Below, piece after piece: positions 24,559 through 31,296 of a stretch of DNA of 64,000 bases. The notes beneath the pieces are model-generated. The model was not told the origin of the DNA and did not search any database. It saw only the letters and a list, made by a program, of their open reading frames with translations. The position numbers and the translations under genes are program-made. The first letter of the stretch is position 1. Every line of letters starts with the position of its first letter. The DNA comes from Chloroflexota bacterium (GTDB lineage Bacteria > Chloroflexota > Anaerolineae > J036 > Brachytrichaceae), in assembly GCA_030550095.1 (NCBI GenBank), contig JAUQQA010000010.1:1-64000 (forward strand), written 5' to 3'.

Positions 24559-25409
24559 CGTTTAGGTGCACGGTCTTCCTCTAGGTGCGCGTGCAGGGCT
24601 TGCCGCAGAATGGGCGCAACGCTCGGCGCAGGTACGCCCGTCCACAGCGCAAACGCTGCTGCGCCTTGTTCCGCCAACATCCCTAGCCCGCCGATCGCGC
24701 GTGCACCTGCGGCTTGGGCTTGCTGCATGAGGCGCGTGACGCACGGTCGGTACACAAGGTCGTAGAGCACGGCTTGCTTGGGAAAATCGAGGCTTAGCGG
24801 CCAGGGCGTTTCGTCCACGTGGGGCCACATGCCGACTGAGGTGCAATTCACCACAAGCGTCGCCCAGCCTGCTTGGTCAGTGTCGAGCTGCGCGGCGATC
24901 TCCACGTTCGCATTCAACGTGGCAAACGCTGAGACGAGTGTCTGCGCGCGCGCCAACGTGCGATTCCACACGCGCACCTGCGCGCCACGCTGGATCAGAG
25001 CGTACACCACGGCGCGCGCACTGCCACCTGCGCCGAGCACAAGCGCGCGCGTCGCTGCGTTCACCTCCACGCCGTGATGTTCAAGGTCGGCGAGAAACCC
25101 CAGCCAGTCGGTGTTCTCACCGACGAGCCGTCCCTCGCGCTTAAAGATCGTGTTCACCGCGCCGATGGCTTGGGTGCCCGGCTCTAAGGCGTCGAGGTGC
25201 GTTAGCACGGCTTGCTTGTGCGGGATCGTGACGTTCGCGCCGGCGACATCGGGCGCGCGCAGACGCGCGACGTGTACGGCAAGTTGCTCAGGTGGTGTCT
25301 CCAGCAAGTCATAGCGCCAGCCCGAAAGCCCAAGCGCCGCAAACGCAGCGTTGTGCATCACTGCGCTGAGGCTGTGCGCGACGGGGTAGCCAAGAAGGAA
25401 AACTTGCAC
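24555..25409 (-). CDS. aroE: Shikimate dehydrogenase
   Basis: 284 residues from a GTG at 25409; the frame stays open to 25580 but the residues before VQVFLLGYPVAHSLS do not belong to the family, and a GATAAT box stands ten bases before the GTG. AroE reduces 3-dehydroshikimate with NADPH in aromatic amino acid synthesis. Seen: substrate motif GYPVAHSLS, catalytic Lys in NVTIPHK, NTDWLGF, the nucleotide loop GAGGSARAV and NADP-binding NRT, then GGLGMLAEQGA. No other aro gene is nearby. Confidence 0.95.
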   Translation of the reverse strand: MQVFLLGYPVAHSLSAVMHNAAFAALGLSGWRYDLLETPPEQLAVHVARLRAPDVAGANVTIPHKQAVLTHLDALEPGTQAIGAVNTIFKREGRLVGENTDWLGFLADLEHHGVEVNAATRALVLGAGGSARAVVYALIQRGAQVRVWNRTLARAQTLVSAFATLNANVEIAAQLDTDQAGWATLVVNCTSVGMWPHVDETPWPLSLDFPKQAVLYDLVYRPCVTRLMQQAQAAGARAIGGLGMLAEQGAAAFALWTGVPAPSVAPILRQALHAHLEEDRAPKR

Positions 25410-25419
25410 AGCGTATGCG

Positions 25420-25425
25420 ATTATC
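25420..25425 (-). promoter_or_regulatory. Probable -10 box of aroE (leaderless)
   Basis: Minus-strand GATAAT ends ten bases before the GTG start codon, with no Shine-Dalgarno between them. This supports the GTG start. Confidence 0.5.
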
Positions 25426-25583
25426 GCTGCGCTAGTAAGCAAGTGTGGGCTGAATGCGCAGCAAACCTCGGGCAAGCGCCAGGCAGATTTGTGGCAACCT
25501 GTCTCCTCCGACGTAGCGTCACAAGACAAAACGACACCTACTTGCGCTTGTGGCGATGCGCAAGCAAACTTTCGCCGCACCGA

Positions 25584-25619
25584 TATACTTGACTAGTGGT
25601 GACTATGTTCTGGTCACCA
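25584..25619 (+). promoter_or_regulatory. Promoter and inverted repeat upstream of the cytochrome oxidase operon
   Basis: TATACT (25584-25589) is a likely -10. Starting about eight bases after it, TGGTGAC (25597-25603) and GTCACCA (25613-25619) form a perfect 7-bp inverted repeat with a nine-base spacer, placed just before the Shine-Dalgarno AGGAGA. It could be an operator or a leader hairpin affecting ribosome access. Confidence 0.45.
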
Positions 25620-25632
25620 GGAGAAAGATGCG

Positions 25633-26631
25633 ATGAGGCACTTCATCGTTGTTGCCTTGCTTGTGATCGCATGCACTTTCCTCACACACACTGCGATCAC
25701 CAGTATTGACATTCTGCCACGAAAAGCGAGCGCTCAAGCGATCCCCATTGATCACTTATTCGAGATTCAGCTTTGGCTAATCTCGTTCTTATTTTCCCTG
25801 GTCACGGTCACGCTTGCTTACAGCTTGATCGTCTTCCGGCGCCGACCAGGAGATGTAAGTGAAGGCGTGCATGTAGAGGGGAACACGCGCCTGGAAATCC
25901 TCTGGACAGTGGCGCCGCTGGTTACCGTGATCGCGTTGGCTTACCTCGGTGCCCGATCGCTGAGTGAGGTGCAGCGCGCTGATCCGAATGCCCTTCAGGT
26001 TGAAGTGCTGGGTGGGCAGTGGTTCTGGTCGTTCACCTACCCTGAGTACGGTGTCACTAGTGACGAGCTTTATCTTCCGGTCAGCAAGCAGGCTCTGCTG
26101 CGCATGACCAGCCTCGATGTCATTCACTCCTTTTGGGTGCCAGAGTTCCGCGTCAAGCAGGACTTGCTTCCTGGCAAGATAACTGAGCTGCGCGTCACAC
26201 CAACAGAAACAGGCGAATACACACTGCTGTGTGCGGAGATGTGCGGCACCTCTCACGCTTACATGGTGGCTCCGGTCAAGGTGGTGAGTCAAGAGGAGTT
26301 CATGGCTTGGATTGAGGAGAAGATTTCGCAAGCAAAGCTTGATCCAGTGCAGCGCGGACGAAAACTTGCAAACCAGTACTGCACTGCTTGCCACTCAATT
26401 GACGGCAGCCAAAAAGTGGGACCAACTTGGAAAGGGCTGTTCGGCTCGCTTGTGACCCTGGAAGATGGTACGAGCGTCATCGCAGACGAGGTGTACCTGC
26501 GTAACGCGATCGCAAACCCGAACCTGCAGATTCGCAAGGGCTATCCAGGGAACGTCATGCCCAATTTTGGGAACATCCTCACCGAAAGCCAGATTGAAGA
26601 TTTAGTTGCGTACATCCGAAGCATCGAGTAG
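25633..26631 (+). CDS. ctaC: Cytochrome c oxidase subunit II with C-terminal cytochrome c domain
   Basis: 332 residues. Signal or anchor at 1-25, second helix about 45-68, third about 90-108, then the CuA cupredoxin domain. All six CuA ligands are visible: His165, Cys200, Glu202, Cys204, His208, Met211 (HSFWVPEF; CAEMCGTSHAYM). A class I cytochrome c domain follows from about 238, with heme motif CTACH (250-254) and axial Met309 (VMPNF). Subunit II passes electrons from cytochrome c or its own heme to CuA. The fused heme makes this a caa3-type enzyme. It opens the operon behind a good Shine-Dalgarno. Confidence 0.97.
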   Translation: MRHFIVVALLVIACTFLTHTAITSIDILPRKASAQAIPIDHLFEIQLWLISFLFSLVTVTLAYSLIVFRRRPGDVSEGVHVEGNTRLEILWTVAPLVTVIALAYLGARSLSEVQRADPNALQVEVLGGQWFWSFTYPEYGVTSDELYLPVSKQALLRMTSLDVIHSFWVPEFRVKQDLLPGKITELRVTPTETGEYTLLCAEMCGTSHAYMVAPVKVVSQEEFMAWIEEKISQAKLDPVQRGRKLANQYCTACHSIDGSQKVGPTWKGLFGSLVTLEDGTSVIADEVYLRNAIANPNLQIRKGYPGNVMPNFGNILTESQIEDLVAYIRSIE

Positions 26632-26698
26632 CACACACCTGACTCAAACACTGAGCACAGTGCTAGGCAACATTGTTCACAAGAGCAAGGTGGGAGCC

Positions 26699-28534
26699 AT
26701 GAAAGTCATCCTTTCCCTTGGTTTGATTCGTGGATTGTTGTGGCAACTCTTGGGCACCGCGCTGGGCATTGGCTTTTTCACGCTCGTGCGTGCTCTGCTG
26801 GGCTTGCCTTCATGGGAAGCGGAGCCTGCGATTGTGGTCGGGGCTTTGTTCGGAGCACTCTTCTTCCTGCTCGGCGTTGGCGTCCTCAACGATTGGCTCA
26901 AGTGGGCAGCGGGCGAACCCACTGAGGACCACGTTGATGATTCGCACCTTGGCTGGCGGCGCTACTTTGGTCCCTCGCTTGACCACAAGGTAATAGGCGT
27001 TCAGTATCTCGTGCTCTCTCTTGTGCTGATGAGCGTTGGGGGGCTGTTTGCTCTTTTGTTCCGCACCGAGCTTGCGCAAGTGCAAATGCAGTTCCTCTCT
27101 TTGGATCAATACAACACGCTCATGTCCCTTCATGGGATGGTGATGATCATCTCCATCCTCATGGGGATAGCCGCCTTCATGAATTATCTTGTGCCGCTGC
27201 TTATCGGCGCGCACGACATGGCTTTCCCAAGGCTGAACGCTTTCTCTTTCTGGATCGCGGTTCCTTCCGCAATCATTCTGCTCTCTAGCCTTGCTTTGGG
27301 CGGATTTGATACAGGCTGGACAGGCTACCCACCGCTTTCGGTGCGCGCGCCCATTGGCATACAAATGTTCCTGCTGGGCGTGTCGCTCTCTGGTTTTTCC
27401 TCTATCCTAGGCGGCTTAAACATCATTGCGACCATCGTGCGCATGCGTGCGCGAAGCATGACGCCGTTTCGCATGCCCATTTTTGTCTGGTCTTCGTTGG
27501 CGACCTCGATTATTAGCCTAACGGCGACTCAGTTGATTGGGCTTTCATTCCAGATGGTCATGCTTCAGCGACTGTTTGGCATGTCTTTCTTTGACGCGAC
27601 CAAGGGTGGTAACCCCATTCTGTTCCAGCACTTGTTCTGGTTCTACTCGCACCCAGCGGTATACATCTTTGTGTTGCCTGGCTTGGGCATCATCAGTGAG
27701 CTTCTACCAGTCTTCGTGCGTAAGCCTCTGTTCGGCTACCGCTGGATTGCAATGTCCTCACTTGGGATCGCCTTGGTTGGCTTCTTGGTTTGGGGGCACC
27801 ACATGTTTACCTCAGGGATGGCTGAATATTTGCGAGTTCCTTTCATGTATAGTACGCTTCTTGTTGCTGTCCCGACAGGAATTAAGTTTTTCTCATGGCT
27901 TGCCACTGCTTGGCAAGGCAAGATCTCCTTCGAGACACCCATGCTGTTTATCCTGGCAGGTATTGTTGTGTTCCTGCTAGGAGGGCTTTCTGGGCCGCCC
28001 CACGCCGTAGTCTCCACAAATTTGCATCTACATGACTCCTATTTTGTCGTCGGGCATTTCCACAACGCAATGTATGGCGGCTTCGTCTTTCCTTTCTTCG
28101 CAGCGATCTTTTATTGGTACCCAAAGATAACGGGGAAACGCTTGAGCGAAACCCTGGGCAAGATTCAGTTTTGGTTGATGGCACCTTCGTTTGTGATAAT
28201 GTCCTTGCTAATGATGCGCATTGGGCTTCTGGGGATGCGCCGCCGCATTGCCGACTATGAGCCAGCGTTTGGCTTTGAGCCTTACCATTTGATCATGACC
28301 ATCATGGCTTTTCTCACGGCGCTTGGGGTAGTGGTCTTCTTCATCAATGTGATTTATACCCAGCTTAAGGGTCAGCCTGTGACTGGGAATGTCTGGAATT
28401 CTCGTTCGCCTGAATGGCAAGTGCCTTCCCCAATGCCTGTCCACAATTACGAGCGAGAGCTGATCGTCGTGGGTGAGCCCTACGATTATGGCTCGCCTGG
28501 TTCGCGCTATGTTAAGTTTGTAGGAGAAGCTTAA
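26699..28534 (+). CDS. ctaD: Cytochrome c oxidase subunit I, A2-type
   Basis: 611 residues from the ATG at 26699 (Shine-Dalgarno GGTGGGA); an upstream ATG at 26606 inside ctaC is less likely. Two extra N-terminal helices (about 8-70) precede the usual 12-helix core. Heme a, heme a3 and CuB ligands are seen in LHGMVM, FYSHPAVY, GHHMFTSGM and GHFHNAMYGG. The D-channel Glu of HPEVY is replaced by the YSHPAVY motif that marks A2-type oxidases such as those of Rhodothermus and Thermus caa3. The K-channel Lys in VPTGIKFFSW is kept. It is the catalytic core reducing O2 and pumping protons. Confidence 0.97.
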   Translation: MKVILSLGLIRGLLWQLLGTALGIGFFTLVRALLGLPSWEAEPAIVVGALFGALFFLLGVGVLNDWLKWAAGEPTEDHVDDSHLGWRRYFGPSLDHKVIGVQYLVLSLVLMSVGGLFALLFRTELAQVQMQFLSLDQYNTLMSLHGMVMIISILMGIAAFMNYLVPLLIGAHDMAFPRLNAFSFWIAVPSAIILLSSLALGGFDTGWTGYPPLSVRAPIGIQMFLLGVSLSGFSSILGGLNIIATIVRMRARSMTPFRMPIFVWSSLATSIISLTATQLIGLSFQMVMLQRLFGMSFFDATKGGNPILFQHLFWFYSHPAVYIFVLPGLGIISELLPVFVRKPLFGYRWIAMSSLGIALVGFLVWGHHMFTSGMAEYLRVPFMYSTLLVAVPTGIKFFSWLATAWQGKISFETPMLFILAGIVVFLLGGLSGPPHAVVSTNLHLHDSYFVVGHFHNAMYGGFVFPFFAAIFYWYPKITGKRLSETLGKIQFWLMAPSFVIMSLLMMRIGLLGMRRRIADYEPAFGFEPYHLIMTIMAFLTALGVVVFFINVIYTQLKGQPVTGNVWNSRSPEWQVPSPMPVHNYERELIVVGEPYDYGSPGSRYVKFVGEA

Positions 28535-28537
28535 ACC

Positions 28538-29299
28538 ATGGCACACACAAGCAAATCCAAGGCTTTCCGTCTTGGTCTACTCGTCTTCATCGCGTTGGTT
28601 GTGCTGACCGTGGTTGAGTTCTTTCTTGCAGTCTACTTAAATGTCTGGCTGCTGCTGGTGATTGTGGCGCTATGCAAGGCTGGTCTGGTGATCTACTACT
28701 ACATGCATGTGTATCGCCTCTTTCAAGCTGACACAACGCTGGATCGCAACTCTTACGCGTACAAACTGGCGACCAATCGCCTAGGGCTGTGGTTGTTTCT
28801 CGTCTCTGATTCATTTGTCTTCGGTGGGTTGATGGTTGCTCGCATCAACTTGTTGGGTTTGACGCACCCGCACTTGGAACAGACTGTTGGCTTGATAGTC
28901 ACGTCCGTTCTATTGGTCTCTTCTTTCTTTATGAACCGTGCAGAAACAGCTATCGCGCACGGCAAACGCAACCAGTTTGTAGCGAGCACAGCAATTACCC
29001 TGATCTTAGGGATAGCCTTTCTCGTTGGTGTGATTGGAGTTGAGTGGAGGATAGCCCCATTTGGTCCCGCTGATGGTGCCCATGGTGCTGTTTTCTACTC
29101 TATGACAGGTTTTCATGCGTTTCATGTCTTCACGGGCATCATCTTTTTGGCAATCGTGCTTCGGAACGGACTGCGTGGGTGTTACTCTTCTGAAAGGCAC
29201 TGGGGCGTAGAAGCTTGCGCTGTCTACTGGCATTTTGTAGATGTGGTCTGGATCTTCTACTACCCGGCTCTCTACCTGATAGGAACCGTGATCGAATAA
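28538..29299 (+). CDS. ctaE: Cytochrome c oxidase fused subunit IV-subunit III
   Basis: 253 residues, start three bases after ctaD. Residues about 10-63 resemble a bacterial subunit IV (two helices ending in CKAGLVIYYYMHVYRLF, cf. the family A-L-V-K-A...F-M-H). From about 78 the protein is subunit III: RLGLWLFLVSDSFVFGG, helices to the C-terminus, FHAFHVFTGI and VYWHFVDVVWIFYYPALYL. Subunit III stabilises the core and its proton uptake. The fusion accounts for the absence of a separate ctaF. Confidence 0.93.
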   Translation: MAHTSKSKAFRLGLLVFIALVVLTVVEFFLAVYLNVWLLLVIVALCKAGLVIYYYMHVYRLFQADTTLDRNSYAYKLATNRLGLWLFLVSDSFVFGGLMVARINLLGLTHPHLEQTVGLIVTSVLLVSSFFMNRAETAIAHGKRNQFVASTAITLILGIAFLVGVIGVEWRIAPFGPADGAHGAVFYSMTGFHAFHVFTGIIFLAIVLRNGLRGCYSSERHWGVEACAVYWHFVDVVWIFYYPALYLIGTVIE

Positions 29300-29308
29300 G
29301 TTTTGCTT

Positions 29309-29935
29309 ATGGGTATGCAGGCGCTATCTATGTTGAGAAGAAGAATTCTTTGGATAGGCAGCGTTGTTCTCCTTGTTTCGGTGATGGTTGTCGCGGTGGT
29401 GGAGGAGATCGCCAGTCGGTCAAGATATCGCGGGCTTCTGTATGACCCGCCGAGGCCAGCGCCTGAGTTCGCGCTGCGCGCTGCTGCCAACCGTCTTGTG
29501 CGCCTCAGTGATTTGAGAGGCAAAGTCGTTTTGCTCTATTTTGGCTATACCGCATGTCCTGACGTTTGCCCCACCACCTTATCCGCCTTACGACGTGTGC
29601 AGAAGAGCTTGGGAGCGCGTGCATCGCAGGTTCAAGTTGTGCACGTGACGGTCGATCCAGAACGCGATACGCCTGAGCGGCTTCACCAATACCTCTCCGG
29701 GTTTCATCCTGATTTTCTTGGTCTTAGCGGTAGCTTAGATGAGTTGAAACCGGTCTGGCAAGCGTATGGGGTTGTGCGAGAGGTTGAACCAGCGCCTCAA
29801 TCTGCGTTGGGTTACTTTGTTAATCACTCTGCACGTGTTTACTTGATTGACCCTGAAGGTCGGTTGTTTCTCTCGTATGCATATGGGACACCGCCAGAGG
29901 ACATCCTCTACGATGTGCAACTGATGCTGAAGTAG
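29309..29935 (+). CDS. SCO1/SenC-family copper chaperone for CuA assembly
   Basis: 208 residues from 29309; ATG codons at 29315 and 29330 are also possible and none has a clear Shine-Dalgarno. One N-terminal anchor helix is followed by an extracellular thioredoxin-like domain with the copper motif CPDVC and the distal His in VNHSARVYLID. SCO proteins deliver copper to the CuA site and reduce its cysteines. The position directly behind the oxidase subunits fits. Confidence 0.95.
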   Translation: MGMQALSMLRRRILWIGSVVLLVSVMVVAVVEEIASRSRYRGLLYDPPRPAPEFALRAAANRLVRLSDLRGKVVLLYFGYTACPDVCPTTLSALRRVQKSLGARASQVQVVHVTVDPERDTPERLHQYLSGFHPDFLGLSGSLDELKPVWQAYGVVREVEPAPQSALGYFVNHSARVYLIDPEGRLFLSYAYGTPPEDILYDVQLMLK

Positions 29936-29996
29936 CTGAGTTGTGAGTCAGATTTTAGGGATGTGATGAAAGGCGAAAAAGTCACGGGTAGGAGCC

Positions 29997-30482
29997 ATGT
30001 TGCCAAGCAAAGCCTTGCGCCACATTGCGAGAGCGATGTTCCTAGGCCTATTACTCGGCCTAGTTATCAATGAGATCACCTTCTTTTTCTTGGGCGAATC
30101 GTCACGCGGCCCCCAAGTTGTTGAGTTGGTTATCCCTCCAGGGACCTCAGAGATGATCAAGCGTGGCGAGCAACCGCCTTCTCTACCTGCTGCGATGAGT
30201 TTCGTTTTGGGCGACGTTTTACTCATCCGGAACGAGGACCATGTTGACCATCAGTTAGGACCGCTCTGGATCCCGGCGCAGCGTGAGGCAAGATTATCGC
30301 TTACAACGACAGGAGCGTTCAGCAGCAACTGTTCCTTTCAGCCTAACAGTACGCTTAACATGGAAGTGCGCGAGCCGCTAACGCTCTGGATGCGCCTCCA
30401 GGGTGTTTTGATGTCTGGAATTCCGCTTGGGATCCTGTTCGCGTTGTATGCGCCCGTCCTTCAGCTCTTGAGAAAGGCATAG
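29997..30482 (+). CDS. Membrane-anchored cupredoxin-like protein
   Basis: 161 residues with helices at about 12-32 and 135-157 bracketing an extracellular beta-rich domain. The core FVLGDVLLIRNEDHVDHQLGP with a later NCSFQPNSTLNM gives a His...Cys...Met series in the order of blue-copper ligands, although the second His of plastocyanins is not obvious. A Shine-Dalgarno (GTAGGAG) precedes the ATG. Between SCO and SURF1 it may be a copper-handling assembly factor or an electron carrier; this rests on motif spacing and context only. Confidence 0.6.
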   Translation: MLPSKALRHIARAMFLGLLLGLVINEITFFFLGESSRGPQVVELVIPPGTSEMIKRGEQPPSLPAAMSFVLGDVLLIRNEDHVDHQLGPLWIPAQREARLSLTTTGAFSSNCSFQPNSTLNMEVREPLTLWMRLQGVLMSGIPLGILFALYAPVLQLLRKA

Positions 30483-30484
30483 TC

Positions 30485-31240
30485 ATGTCCTTGCTTCGTC
30501 TTGCTTTGTCACGACGCTGGCGAGGGACGACGCTGCTCGTGCTGCTAGCTGTGGGCGTCATGATTCGCTTAGGATTTTGGCAACTTGAGCGCCTAGAGCA
30601 ACGTCGTGCTTTCAATGACCACGTGCGCCAAATGCAAGCAGCTGCCCCGATTGACCTGAACGCCGTTGCCGATGCGAATGCATTGCTTACCATGGAGTAT
30701 CGAGCTGCTTATGCGCGCGGCTCGTTTGATTTCGAGCGACAAATTGCTTTGCGCAATCAATTCTGGGGTGACCCACAGGGCTTTGCCCAATACGGCTACC
30801 ATCTTCTTACACCCTTGAGGCTGGACGGCGGGCGTGCTGTATTGGTTGATCGTGGATGGATTCCTCCCGAGTTTGCAAACCCAGAGACGTGGGGAACGTT
30901 CGACGAACCCGCAGCGGAAGTCTTCGGGGTCTTGCGCCTACCGCTGCAGCGTGGCGAACTCGGAGGCGGCGTTCCAGATCAGAAGCAAGAGCCGGGCGAG
31001 TTTCGACGCTTTTGGAACAACCTTGACACGGAGCAGCTCCGTTCGCAGTTCCCCTACGAGTTGCTGCCTATCTACCTCCAGCAGGCTCCTCCACCAGGAG
31101 AGGAAATCGAGTTGCCTTACAAATCCTTGCCCAAGCTTGAGCTTACTGAAGGGCCGCATCTAAGCTACGCAGTGCAGTGGTTTGTCTTCGCCGCTTTGGT
31201 CTTCTTTGGCTACCCAGTGTTTCTCAAAAGGAACAGCTAG
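30485..31240 (+). CDS. SURF1-family cytochrome oxidase assembly protein
   Basis: 251 residues, the usual size. SURF1 proteins have two terminal helices around a periplasmic domain and help insert heme a into subunit I. Seen: GFWQLERLEQR near 30-40, RGSFDFERQIALRNQ, VLVDRGWIPPE near 120, and the C-terminal HLSYAVQWFVFAALVFFGYP. It starts two bases after the cupredoxin-like gene and ends the oxidase cluster. Confidence 0.93.
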   Translation: MSLLRLALSRRWRGTTLLVLLAVGVMIRLGFWQLERLEQRRAFNDHVRQMQAAAPIDLNAVADANALLTMEYRAAYARGSFDFERQIALRNQFWGDPQGFAQYGYHLLTPLRLDGGRAVLVDRGWIPPEFANPETWGTFDEPAAEVFGVLRLPLQRGELGGGVPDQKQEPGEFRRFWNNLDTEQLRSQFPYELLPIYLQQAPPPGEEIELPYKSLPKLELTEGPHLSYAVQWFVFAALVFFGYPVFLKRNS

Positions 31241-31296
31241 CCTGCCTGTGTGTTGGCTTTGCGCGCTGCTGTGGGGCAAGGCTGCCTCATGCCGCT

